Shown here in pieces: positions 1-8,089 of a stretch of DNA of 53,918 nucleotides (position 1 is the first letter of the stretch; each line of letters opens with the position of its first letter). The stretch spans positions 1-53,918 of the forward strand of contig CAJXSO010000019.1 in NCBI GenBank assembly GCA_913061505.1. Direction: 5' to 3'. The DNA is from an uncultured Lutimaribacter sp. (GTDB lineage: Bacteria > Pseudomonadota > Alphaproteobacteria > Rhodobacterales > Rhodobacteraceae). The notes beneath the pieces were generated by a model that made no database searches, was not told the origin of the DNA, and worked only from the letters and a program-made list of their open reading frames with translations. The translations under genes were made by a program, and so were the position numbers.

Positions 1-76
1 TAAATGTGGGCTGAATTTGGCGCGCGGCCTGCTGCGGGTGCTTGACGGCGCGGGGTGGCCCAGATAGCTGCGGGCC

Positions 77-1921
77 ATGGCACGCGCACCTCTTTTACAA
101 CTGAACGATATATCGCTGACCTTCGGCGGAGAGCCGGTGTTCGACCAGCTGTCGCTGGTGGTGCAGCAGGGCGACCGTGTGGCGCTGGTGGGGCGCAATG
201 GCTCGGGCAAATCAACGCTGCTCAAGGTGATGGCGGGCTTGGTCGAGGCCGACCGGGGCGAGCGCACAGTGCCGCCGGGCACCGCCGTGGGCTATATGGA
301 GCAAGATCCGGATATGGCCGGGTTTGCCACCTTGGGCGATTATGCCGCCAGCGGGTTGGACCCGGCCGAGGCCTATCGCGTGGACATGGTGGCCGAAGGG
401 CTGAAATTTGACCCAAACCGCCCCGTCAGCACCGCCAGCGGCGGCGAGCGGCGCCGCGCCGCCCTGGCCAAGCTGATGGCCGAGGCGCCAGATCTGATGC
501 TGCTGGACGAGCCGACAAACCATCTCGATATCGAGGCGATCACCTGGCTGGAACGCGAGTTGCGCGAAACCCGCAAGGCCTATGTGCTGATCAGCCACGA
601 CCGGGCGTTTTTGCGCGCCCTGACACGCGCCACCCTATGGATCGACCGGGGTGCTGTGCGCCGCCAGGAAGAGGGGTTTGATGGTTTCGAGGCCTGGCGC
701 GACCGGGTGTGGGAGGAAGAAGACCAGGCCCGCCACAAGCTGGACCGCAAAATCAAGGCCGAGGCCCGCTGGGCGGTAGAAGGCATCAGCGCCCGGCGCA
801 AGCGCAACCAGGGCCGCGTGCGCGCGCTGCAAGATCTGCGCGCCGAACGGGCCGCGCAGATCCGCCGCCAAGGCACCGCCGCGATGGAGCTGCAATCGGG
901 CACCAAATCGGGGCGCAAGGTGATCGAGGCGCAATCGATCACCAAGGCCTATGGCAGCCGCACGATCTTGCGTGATTTTTCGATCCGGATTTTGCGCGGC
1001 GATCGGGTGGGGTTTGTGGGGCCCAACGGTGTGGGAAAAACCACCTTGCTGAAAATGCTGATGGGCCAAGAAGCGCCCGACACTGGCACCGTGGTGCATG
1101 GCACCAATTTGCTGCCCGCCATTTTCGATCAATCCCGCGCCCAGTTAGACCCAGAGATGAGCCTGTGGGACAGCCTGACAGGCGATCCCGATATGCGCGT
1201 ATCGGGCAAGGCCGACCAAGTGCTGGTGCGGGGCCAGCCGCGCCATGTTGTGGCCTATCTGAAAGATTTTTTATTCGACGAACGCCAGGCCCGCGCGCCG
1301 GTGAAATCGCTCTCGGGCGGTGAAAAGGCGCGGCTGCTTTTGGCCAAGCTTATGGCGCGCGAAAGCAATTTGCTGGTGCTGGACGAACCGACCAACGACC
1401 TTGACATCGAAACGCTGGATTTGCTGCAAGAACTGCTGGATGATTACGATGGCACGGTTTTGCTGGTCAGCCACGACCGAGATTTTCTAGATCGCGTCGC
1501 CGCCACCACCATCGCGATGGAGGGCGATGGCCGTGCCATCACCTATGCCGGTGGCTGGAGCGATTATCAGGCCCAGCGCGCGCTGGCCCAGCCCATAGAG
1601 GCGCCAGGCAAGGCCAAATCTGCTGCTGCGCGTTCTGCCGATAAGCCTGCACAGCCCACATCGGGGGCCAAGCCTGCGGCCAGCCCGGCCGGTGCGGGCC
1701 TCAGTTTTACCGAAAAACACCGGCTCGAGGCGCTGCCGGCGCTGATCGACAGGTTGGGCGCGGAAATTGCCAAGCTAGAGGCGTTTTTGGCCCAGCCCGA
1801 TCTTTACAGCAAAGAGCCGCTGAAATTCAAAAAAGGCACCGAGGCGCTGGTGGAACGCCAGCAGGCGCTGGCGGATGCCGAGGAAGAATGGCTGACCCTC
1901 ATGGAAAAGGCCGAAAATTAG
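77..1921 (+). CDS. uup: ABC-F family ATPase, Uup-like
   Basis: A 614-residue cytoplasmic protein with two ABC ATPase domains and no membrane segments, the hallmark of ABC-F proteins that act on ribosomes or nucleic acid rather than in transport. Domain 1 has Walker A GRNGSGKST at 39-47, signature SGGER at 121 and Walker B LMLLDEP near 140. Domain 2 has GPNGVGKTT at 315-323, SGGEK at 413 and LLVLDEP near 432. Between them (about 205-270) lies the charged helical linker typical of the family. A low-complexity Ala/Pro/Lys stretch (about 518-545) leads to a C-terminal helical, probably coiled-coil domain (550-614) like the DNA-binding tail of Uup. Known family roles are translation factor and, for Uup, suppression of precise transposon excision; the exact role here is inferred. 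The ATG follows the short spacer after an upstream TAG. Confidence 0.92.
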   Translation: MARAPLLQLNDISLTFGGEPVFDQLSLVVQQGDRVALVGRNGSGKSTLLKVMAGLVEADRGERTVPPGTAVGYMEQDPDMAGFATLGDYAASGLDPAEAYRVDMVAEGLKFDPNRPVSTASGGERRRAALAKLMAEAPDLMLLDEPTNHLDIEAITWLERELRETRKAYVLISHDRAFLRALTRATLWIDRGAVRRQEEGFDGFEAWRDRVWEEEDQARHKLDRKIKAEARWAVEGISARRKRNQGRVRALQDLRAERAAQIRRQGTAAMELQSGTKSGRKVIEAQSITKAYGSRTILRDFSIRILRGDRVGFVGPNGVGKTTLLKMLMGQEAPDTGTVVHGTNLLPAIFDQSRAQLDPEMSLWDSLTGDPDMRVSGKADQVLVRGQPRHVVAYLKDFLFDERQARAPVKSLSGGEKARLLLAKLMARESNLLVLDEPTNDLDIETLDLLQELLDDYDGTVLLVSHDRDFLDRVAATTIAMEGDGRAITYAGGWSDYQAQRALAQPIEAPGKAKSAAARSADKPAQPTSGAKPAASPAGAGLSFTEKHRLEALPALIDRLGAEIAKLEAFLAQPDLYSKEPLKFKKGTEALVERQQALADAEEEWLTLMEKAEN

Positions 1922-1930
1922 GCCGCTAAA

Positions 1931-1957
1931 ATAAAACCGCCGCCCCGGGGGGCGGCG
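1931..1957 (-). terminator. Rho-independent terminator of the SDR gene
   Basis: An 8-bp GC stem (1938-1945 pairing with 1950-1957) with a 4-nt loop sits between two convergent genes. Read on the minus strand it is followed by a T-rich run (TTTTATTTT, complement of 1928-1936), so it should end transcription of the short-chain dehydrogenase; on the plus strand it lacks a T-run and can only assist. Confidence 0.7.
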
Positions 1958-1983
1958 ATGTTTGGCATGCCTTATGGCGGCGC

Positions 1984-2739
1984 TTAGCGCATGCGCAGGG
2001 CGCCATCGATGCGGATGGTCTCGCCGTTCAGATAGCCGCTTTCCACGATGAAACGCGCCAATTCGGCATATTCACGCGGGTCGCCCAAACGGCGCGGGCA
2101 GGTGACATCTGCCGCCAGCTGTTGTTGCACCTCTTCGGGCAGGCCCATCAGCATGGGGGTCAGGAAAATACCCGGGGCAATGGCCATCACGCGGATGCCT
2201 TCGCGCGACAGATCGCGCGCCATGGGCAGCGACATGCCCGCAATACCCGCTTTCGACGAGGCATAGGCCACCTGGCCCTTTTGCCCGTCAAAGGCGGCAA
2301 TCGAGGCGGTGTTGACAATCACGCCGCGCTGGCCATCGGCGGTGGGGGCGTTTTGGGCCATTTTTTCGGCGGCCAGACGGGCCACGTTGAAGGTGCCCAC
2401 CAGGTTGATGCCAATCACCCGGTTGTAATGATCCAGGCTGTGGGCGCCGTTTTTATGCAGCGTTTTTTCGGCCGTGCCGACGCCTGCGCAATTGATGGCG
2501 GCGTTGATCTGGCCCATGGCCGCGCAGGCCGCATCGACCGCGGCTTGCACCGATGCCTCGCTGGTAACATCGGTTTCCACAAAGGTTGCGCCGATCTCGG
2601 CGGCCACTTTTTGGCCCAGCTCTGCGTTGCGGTCCAAAATCGTAACCTGTGCCCCGCTTTCACGGAAAAGGCGCGCTGTGGCCTCGCCCAGGCCCGAGGC
2701 GCCGCCGGTGATGATGGCTGCGGTATCTTGCATTTTCAT
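1984..2739 (-). CDS. Short-chain dehydrogenase, 3-hydroxyacyl-CoA dehydrogenase type II-like
   Basis: A 251-residue classical SDR of normal family length. The NAD site TGGASGLG is at 11-18 and Asp36 after the second beta strand (TILDR) predicts NAD rather than NADP. The active-site set is Ser146 (TASIAAF) and Tyr159-x3-Lys163 (YASSK); NCAG is at 83-86. The sequence closely resembles the HSD17B10/FabG-like type II 3-hydroxyacyl-CoA dehydrogenases, which oxidise short branched or straight 3-hydroxyacyl-CoA in fatty-acid or isoleucine breakdown. That substrate is inferred; other hydroxy substrates are possible. The start is supported by a GGGAGAAG ribosome site just upstream. A perfect TGAAC/GTTCA palindrome 25 bp upstream suggests control by a TetR-type regulator. 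Confidence 0.88.
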   Translation of the reverse strand: MKMQDTAAIITGGASGLGEATARLFRESGAQVTILDRNAELGQKVAAEIGATFVETDVTSEASVQAAVDAACAAMGQINAAINCAGVGTAEKTLHKNGAHSLDHYNRVIGINLVGTFNVARLAAEKMAQNAPTADGQRGVIVNTASIAAFDGQKGQVAYASSKAGIAGMSLPMARDLSREGIRVMAIAPGIFLTPMLMGLPEEVQQQLAADVTCPRRLGDPREYAELARFIVESGYLNGETIRIDGALRMR

Positions 2740-2763
2740 GGGGCTTCTCCCTCACTGAGTAAA

Positions 2764-2777
2764 TGAACGTATGTTCA
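2764..2777 (-). promoter_or_regulatory. Palindromic operator upstream of the SDR gene
   Basis: TGAACGTATGTTCA is a perfect 5-bp inverted repeat (TGAAC / GTTCA) with a 4-bp spacer, 25-38 bp before the SDR start codon. This size and form fit TetR-family operators, and GAAC/GTTC-type palindromes are known for regulators of fatty-acid catabolism. No such regulator gene is in the window. Confidence 0.5.
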
Positions 2778-2816
2778 GTTTTCTGTTCCGGGCTTAGCCC
2801 AGCTGCGCCCGGCCTG

Positions 2817-3881
2817 TCAAAGGCCACGCCGTTCGACGTAGCGTCCAACCACGCCGATCTCAAGCACTGTCAGGATGATGCGCCAGATATGATGGGCTGT
2901 CACCACCGCCGGGTTTGCCGACAGCGACAAAGCCACCAGCGCCATTTCTGTCACCCCGCCGGGGGCAAAGCTGACCAGCAGCACATCGAAATCAGTGCCC
3001 GTCCAGCGTGTCAGCGCAGCGGCAAAGCCCAGCCCAAGCGCCAGCATGAACCCCACCGATATCACCGCCATGCCCAGTGCCGTCACCACCATGCGCCCGC
3101 GCAGGCCGCCAAGGCGCATGCCAAGGCTGGTGCCAATCACCACCTGGCAGATATTGATCACCCAATCAGGCAAATCCAGCAGGCCAAGCCCCAAAACCGA
3201 TACCACAGCCGCGGCAAAAAGCGGCCCCGTCAGCTGCCAGGCGGGCAGGCGCAGCGGGCGGCCCAGTGCCAGGCCCACAAGGGCGGTGAATATCACCACA
3301 TGCAGGTGGCTTAAATCATCGGGGCTGGCATGGGCCAGCGACATGCCGCCGGCGCTGCCCACTGGCGCGCCCACCCAGAGCGACAGGCCAATGGGCACCA
3401 AAGTGATCACCAAGATGATGCGCAAAAACTGCTGGGTGGTTAAAATGGCCAGGTTGGCGCCCGCGGCCTCGCCCAGTGCGATCGATTCCATCAGCCCGCC
3501 AGGCGCGCCCGAATAAAAGGCGGTTGCCCGGTCATAGTGGCCAAAGCGGCGGAAGATCAGGTAATTTCCGCCATGCGCCAAGCCCACAAACAGCACGATC
3601 GCGGCAAAGCTGGCGGCCAGGGCTGGCACCATCTGCAGCAGCTCGGGCGACACCTGGGCGCCGATCATCACCCCGATGATGGCCAGAAATACCAGCCGAA
3701 ATTTTTGCGGAAAACTATAGCCTGCGGGGAATTTATGCCGCCAAATCAACGATGAAACAGCGGTTCCCAGCATGGCCCCCATCATATAGGGCAGCGGCAG
3801 ATGCGCCCAAGCCGCCACAACCCCGCCAAGGGCGCCTGCGCATAGCAAGGCCAATGTGGCCAAAAGATAAGGGCGTGACAT
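2817..3881 (-). CDS. AbrB-family integral membrane protein
   Basis: A 354-residue inner-membrane protein with about ten hydrophobic helices and an internal duplication. The two halves each carry the family's broken-helix motif: GAPGGLMES near residue 124 and FAPGGVTEMAL near residue 307. This matches the AbrB family (Pfam AbrB, once named for the E. coli regulator of aidB), now generally seen as transporter-like proteins of unknown substrate. It is unrelated to the Bacillus transcription factor AbrB. The gene lies 77 bp upstream of the SDR gene on the same strand; the palindromic operator lies in that gap, so the two may be separately controlled. Substrate cannot be told from sequence. Confidence 0.85.
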   Translation of the reverse strand: MSRPYLLATLALLCAGALGGVVAAWAHLPLPYMMGAMLGTAVSSLIWRHKFPAGYSFPQKFRLVFLAIIGVMIGAQVSPELLQMVPALAASFAAIVLFVGLAHGGNYLIFRRFGHYDRATAFYSGAPGGLMESIALGEAAGANLAILTTQQFLRIILVITLVPIGLSLWVGAPVGSAGGMSLAHASPDDLSHLHVVIFTALVGLALGRPLRLPAWQLTGPLFAAAVVSVLGLGLLDLPDWVINICQVVIGTSLGMRLGGLRGRMVVTALGMAVISVGFMLALGLGFAAALTRWTGTDFDVLLVSFAPGGVTEMALVALSLSANPAVVTAHHIWRIILTVLEIGVVGRYVERRGL

Positions 3882-4063
3882 GGAAACCCCGCGGCTAACT
3901 TGGGGCGATATAACCCTGTGATCGTGGAAATGAAAAGACGGGCAGGGGGTTGATCCGCGCTAGGGTGCTCTGCTACTGGGCCATTACCCGGCAATAAAGG
4001 CATTGCGCGCTGCTGCCGGGTGCGGATCCCAAGGGCCGTTTGCGTGCACCCCGGTATCCGTGA

Positions 4064-5476
4064 ATGTCAACGCAAGGCGGCGCGCCGCCTATCATGGGTG
4101 CTATCATGCTGCAAAACGATCATCTGGCCCAATGGGACCGGGAAAACTTTTTTCACCCCTCCACGCATCTGGCAGAATTCGCCCGGGGCGATCTGCCCCA
4201 TCGCGTGATCACCGGCGGCGAGGGCTGCCATATCACCGACCGCGAAGGCAAGCGCTGGCTGGATGCCTTTGCCGGGCTTTATTGCGTGAACGTGGGCTAT
4301 GGCCGCCAAGAGATTGCCGAAGCCATCGCCGCCCAGGCGCGCGAGCTGGCCTATTATCATGCCTATGTCGGGCATGGCACCGAGGCCTCGATCACGCTGG
4401 CAAAAATGATCCTCGATCGCGCGCCTGCGCATATGTCGAAGGTGTATTTTGGCCTGTCTGGCTCTGATGCCAATGAAACCAACATCAAGCTGGTTTGGTA
4501 TTACAACAACGTGCTGGGGCGGCCTGAGAAAAAGAAAATCATCTCGCGCTGGCGGGGGTATCACGGGTCGGGGCTGATGACAGGCTCGTTGACGGGGTTG
4601 GATCTGTTTCACAAGAAATTCGATCTGCCCCTGGCCCAAGTGCTGCACACCGAGGCGCCTTATTATTATCGTCGTGCCGATCTGGGCCAAAGCGAGGCCC
4701 AATTCGTGGCCCATTGCGTGGCCGAGCTAGAGGCGCTGATCGCCCGTGAGGGGGCCGATACGATTGCCGCCTTTATTGGCGAGCCGGCGCTGGGCACAGG
4801 CGGTTTGGTGCCGCCGCCCGCAGGCTATTGGCCCGCCATCCAACAGGTGTTGGAGCGCCACGATATTTTGCTGATCGCCGACGAGGTTGTCACCGGCTTT
4901 GGCCGTTTGGGCAGCATGTTCGGCTCGGATCATTACGGCATGACGCCTGATATCATCACCATCGCCAAGGGCTTAACATCGGCCTATGCGCCGCTGTCTG
5001 GCTCGATTGTCAGCGAAAAGATCTGGGCGGTGCTGGAACAGGGCACCGATGCCTATGGCCCCATCGGCCATGGCTGGACCTATTCTGCCCACCCCATTGG
5101 CGCGGCCGCTGGGGTGGCCAATTTGCAGCTGCTTGATCAGCTGAATTTGGTGGAAAACGCCAAAACCGTGGGGGCCTATTTCAAATCTGCCCTGATCGAT
5201 GCCGTGGGCCATCACCCCCATGTGGGCGAGGTGCGCGGCGAGGGGCTGCTTTGCGCGGTGGAATTCGTGCAAGACCGCGACAGCCGGCAGTTTTTCGCCG
5301 CAGAAGAAAAAATCGGCTACAAGCTGAACAGCGCCCTGGCTGCCCGTGGTGTGATCAGCCGTGCCATGCCGCAGGGCGATATTTTGGGCTTTGCCCCGCC
5401 ATTTTGCCTAAGCCATGCCGAGGCCGATGAAATCGCCGGTAAACTGGCCCAGGCCGTGGCCGAGGTGTTGGGATAA
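4064..5476 (+). CDS. Class III aminotransferase, omega-amino acid:pyruvate type
   Basis: A PLP enzyme of fold type I, 470 residues from this start. Seen in it are GSDANETN (133-140, phosphate binding), WRGYHGSG (163-170), Asp273 in [11 protein letters not shown] (binds the pyridine nitrogen) and Lys302 in [12 protein letters not shown] (Schiff-base lysine). The overall pattern resembles Rhodobacteraceae omega-transaminases that use beta-alanine, taurine, diamines or aromatic amines with pyruvate; the donor cannot be fixed from sequence. The start is uncertain: in-frame ATGs at 4094 and 4106 are alternatives, and 4106 ([11 protein letters not shown]) fits the family N-terminus best, while no start has a strong ribosome site. 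It is divergent from the AbrB-family gene and convergent with the following operon. Confidence 0.87.
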   Translation: MSTQGGAPPIMGAIMLQNDHLAQWDRENFFHPSTHLAEFARGDLPHRVITGGEGCHITDREGKRWLDAFAGLYCVNVGYGRQEIAEAIAAQARELAYYHAYVGHGTEASITLAKMILDRAPAHMSKVYFGLSGSDANETNIKLVWYYNNVLGRPEKKKIISRWRGYHGSGLMTGSLTGLDLFHKKFDLPLAQVLHTEAPYYYRRADLGQSEAQFVAHCVAELEALIAREGADTIAAFIGEPALGTGGLVPPPAGYWPAIQQVLERHDILLIADEVVTGFGRLGSMFGSDHYGMTPDIITIAKGLTSAYAPLSGSIVSEKIWAVLEQGTDAYGPIGHGWTYSAHPIGAAAGVANLQLLDQLNLVENAKTVGAYFKSALIDAVGHHPHVGEVRGEGLLCAVEFVQDRDSRQFFAAEEKIGYKLNSALAARGVISRAMPQGDILGFAPPFCLSHAEADEIAGKLAQAVAEVLG

Positions 5477-5499
5477 GCGCGCCCCGTGGGCTTAGGGTG

Positions 5500-5523
5500 G
5501 GGCGGGCCTGATATGGCCCGCCC
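5500..5523. terminator. Stem-loop between convergent genes
   Basis: GGGCGGGCC (5500-5508) pairs perfectly with GGCCCGCCC (5515-5523) around the loop TGATAT. It lies between the aminotransferase stop and the convergent reductase stop. There is no T-run on either side, so it is either a Rho-assisted terminator or an mRNA 3'-end stabiliser for both genes. Confidence 0.5.
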
Positions 5524-5530
5524 TGGCCGC

Positions 5531-6508
5531 TTAATATAAACCGGCCGTTTTGGCGCGCAATTGCACCAGCGCCAGCACCGTGTCGATCGTGGGGGTAGGG
5601 GTTTGGGTCAGCTGGCCCAGCTCTTGCACCGCGCTGACCAGCGCATCTATTTCCATCGGGCGCCCGGCATCCAGATCTTGCCACATCGAGGTGCGATGCG
5701 CGCCAACAGCGGCCCCGCCATCGATACGCCGGTCAACATCGATAGGAAATTTCACGCCCAGCTTTTCGGCAATCTCTTGGGCCTCGACCATCATGCCGCG
5801 CGCCACAGACCGGGTGCCGGGATCGGTGCAGAGCACATCCAGCGTGGCATGGGTGAGCGCTGAAATCGGGTTGAACGACAGGTTGCCCCAGAGTTTCACC
5901 CAAATTTCATCGCGGATACGCGGGCGCACGGGGGCTTTCAGCCCTGCCGCGGCCAGGGCTTGGCTAAGGGCTGTGGCGCGTTCGGATTTGCTGCCATCAG
6001 GCTCGCCCAGCGAAAAGCGATTGCCCTCGATATGTTTGATCACCCCGGGGCGGATCACCTCGGCGGCGGGATAGACCACGCAGCCCAGCACGCGATCAGG
6101 GCCAAAGCCATTCCATTGCGCATCGCCCGGATCAACCGAGGCCAGGCGCGTGCCCTCGTATGGCCCCTCTAGCCCGTGGAAATACCACCACGGCACCCCG
6201 TTCACACCGCTGACGATGGTGGTGTTTGGCCCGATCAAGGGCTGCATTTTTGCAACCACTGGCGGCACCGAATGGGCCTTTAGGGTGACGATCACATAAT
6301 CCTGCGGGCCCAATTCCGCCGGATCATCCGAGGCGCGCACCGCCACATTGGTTTCCTGGCCGTCTTCTTCGATCAATGTCAGGCCATTGTCGCGCATGGC
6401 GGCCAGATGCGGGCCGCGCGCCACCAGGCTGACATCGGCACCCGCCTGCACCAGCTTGACCGCCATATAGCCGCCAATCGCACCGGCACCAAAAATACAG
6501 ATCTTCAT
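5531..6508 (-). CDS. Ketopantoate reductase (PanE/ApbA) family protein
   Basis: A 325-residue Rossmann-fold reductase. GAGAIGGYMA (7-16) is the NADP-binding loop; the C-terminal helical domain has Lys205 in the KLWGNLSFNP block (Asn209, Asn213), matching the catalytic lysine and nearby asparagines of 2-dehydropantoate 2-reductase. Known PanE converts ketopantoate to pantoate with NADPH for CoA synthesis, but many paralogues of this family act on other 2-oxo or 2-hydroxy acids. It is the last gene of a three-gene operon, 10 bp after an oxalate-CoA-ligase-like gene, which makes a catabolic 2-hydroxy/oxo-acid role more likely than pantothenate synthesis. That is inference; the gene could still be the sole panE of this genome. 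Confidence 0.8.
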   Translation of the reverse strand: MKICIFGAGAIGGYMAVKLVQAGADVSLVARGPHLAAMRDNGLTLIEEDGQETNVAVRASDDPAELGPQDYVIVTLKAHSVPPVVAKMQPLIGPNTTIVSGVNGVPWWYFHGLEGPYEGTRLASVDPGDAQWNGFGPDRVLGCVVYPAAEVIRPGVIKHIEGNRFSLGEPDGSKSERATALSQALAAAGLKAPVRPRIRDEIWVKLWGNLSFNPISALTHATLDVLCTDPGTRSVARGMMVEAQEIAEKLGVKFPIDVDRRIDGGAAVGAHRTSMWQDLDAGRPMEIDALVSAVQELGQLTQTPTPTIDTVLALVQLRAKTAGLY

Positions 6509-6518
6509 CGCAGCCCCC

Positions 6519-8051
6519 TTAGCCCGTCAGGCCCAGTTTTTCGGCCATGCCGATACGCTGGATTTTGCCTGTAGCGCCTTTGGGGATTTCATCCAAAATC
6601 ACCACGCTGCGGGGCACCTTGAAATCAGCCACGCTTTGGGCGGTAAATTCGCGGATGGCACGCTCGTCTAGGGTTGAGCCCTCTTTCAGCACAACGGCTG
6701 CGGCAATCTCTTCGCCCAGTTTGGGGTGGGGCACGGCAAAACACACCACTTGGGCAATGTCAGGATGCGCCAGCATCACGGCATCCACCTCGAGCGGGCT
6801 GATTTTTTCGCCGCCACGGTTGATGATTTCTTTCAGCCGGCCGGTCAGGCGCAAATAGCCTTCATCATCAAATGCGCCTTGATCGCCCGTGCGAAACCAG
6901 CGTTTGCCCTCGGCCATGAAAAACGCGCTTTCATTGGCTTTGGGGTTGCCCTCATAGCCCGGGGTGACGTTGGGGCCTGAAATCACCACTTCGCCGGTGG
7001 CACCATCGCCCAGCAGCGCATCGGCGCTTTCATCGGCAATGCGCACCTCGGGGCCTGCGGCCACACCCACCGAGCCGGGCTTTTGCGCACGCGGCGGCAG
7101 GGGGTTGCAGCACATCTGGTGGGTGGCCTCGGTCATGCCATAGGCCTCGATCACGGGGGCGGAAAAGGTTTCCACCAAGGCGGTCATCACCGGCGCGGGC
7201 AGCGAGGCCGAAGACGAGCGCAAAAAGCGCAAGGGCGCGTTGGCAATGATGTCTTTGTTGCGCTCGGCGCGGGCCAAAATGGCCTGATGCATGGTGGGCA
7301 CAGCCGTGTACCAGCTGGGGCGCACCTCGTCGAGCTGGGCAAAAAAGCGCAAGGCGTTAAAGCCTGGCGCGCATGAGATCTGCGCGCCTGCCGCCAGCGA
7401 GGCCGACACCGCCGCGATCAGCCCGTGAATGTGAAACAGCGGCATCACATTCAAACAGCGGTCTTCGGGGGCAAGCGCCAGCGATGCGGTGATATTGCGC
7501 GCCGATGCGCATAGGTTTGATTGCAGCAAGGGCACGATTTTGGGCCGCGATGTGGTGCCCGAGGTGTGCAAGATCAGCGCAACATCATCGGGGGCGGGGG
7601 CTGTGGTATCGGCCTGGCCCACAGGCGCGTCGGCACTTAGGGTGAAATAGCCCGCCGGCGCATCAGCCGGGGCCGACAGGCGCAAGATGGCCACCCCAAA
7701 CTGGGCCGCTGCTGCCAAGGCGGGGCCGTCATAGCCTGCCTCGACAATCAATGCTTTGGCGCGCAGATCTTCCAGATAAAAGGCGTATTCCTCTTCGCGA
7801 TAGGCCGGGTTCAGGGGGGCGGTGGTGGCCACCTGCGCCACGGTAAAAAACGCCGTGGCCATTTCAGGGCCATTGGGCAGCACGATGGCCACCCGATCAC
7901 CACGGCCAATGCCCAAGCCATGCAGGCTGGTGGTGATCTCGGCGCTCAGCGCGCGCAGGGCGCCATAGCTGAGCCACGCGCGCCCCGGCGCCCCGATGGC
8001 GGGGGCCTCGGCCGGGTGGGGGGCGATAAGGGCGGAAATTGTATCGGTCAT
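6519..8051 (-). CDS. Acyl-CoA synthetase, oxalate--CoA ligase-like
   Basis: A 510-residue member of the ANL adenylating superfamily. The ATP P-loop HTSGTTSRPK is at 162-171, EAYGMTEATH follows in the core, GRLKEIINRGGEKISPLEVD marks the hinge and C-domain, and the catalytic Lys496 lies in GATGKIQR. The blocks SGTTSRPK, PLFHIHG, WYTAVPTMHQ, FLRSSSASL, AYGMTEATH and NPLPP follow, block by block, what I recall of plant AAE3 and yeast Pcs60 oxalyl-CoA synthetases, which form oxalyl-CoA from oxalate, ATP and CoA. The upstream gene encodes an oxamate-amidohydrolase-like protein, so oxalate could be made next door. The ribosome site CGGAGC precedes the ATG. Other short dicarboxylic or acyl substrates remain possible. 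Confidence 0.82.
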   Translation of the reverse strand: MTDTISALIAPHPAEAPAIGAPGRAWLSYGALRALSAEITTSLHGLGIGRGDRVAIVLPNGPEMATAFFTVAQVATTAPLNPAYREEEYAFYLEDLRAKALIVEAGYDGPALAAAAQFGVAILRLSAPADAPAGYFTLSADAPVGQADTTAPAPDDVALILHTSGTTSRPKIVPLLQSNLCASARNITASLALAPEDRCLNVMPLFHIHGLIAAVSASLAAGAQISCAPGFNALRFFAQLDEVRPSWYTAVPTMHQAILARAERNKDIIANAPLRFLRSSSASLPAPVMTALVETFSAPVIEAYGMTEATHQMCCNPLPPRAQKPGSVGVAAGPEVRIADESADALLGDGATGEVVISGPNVTPGYEGNPKANESAFFMAEGKRWFRTGDQGAFDDEGYLRLTGRLKEIINRGGEKISPLEVDAVMLAHPDIAQVVCFAVPHPKLGEEIAAAVVLKEGSTLDERAIREFTAQSVADFKVPRSVVILDEIPKGATGKIQRIGMAEKLGLTG

Positions 8052-8089
8052 GGTGGCATGCTCCGTTTGAATTGGGCGGAAAGGGCGGG

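Noticed and set aside
2-67. Possible C-terminal end of a gene before uup (frame ending in TAG at 65-67)
   Set aside because: Only 21 codons are visible, without a recognisable motif; a non-coding reading is equally likely.
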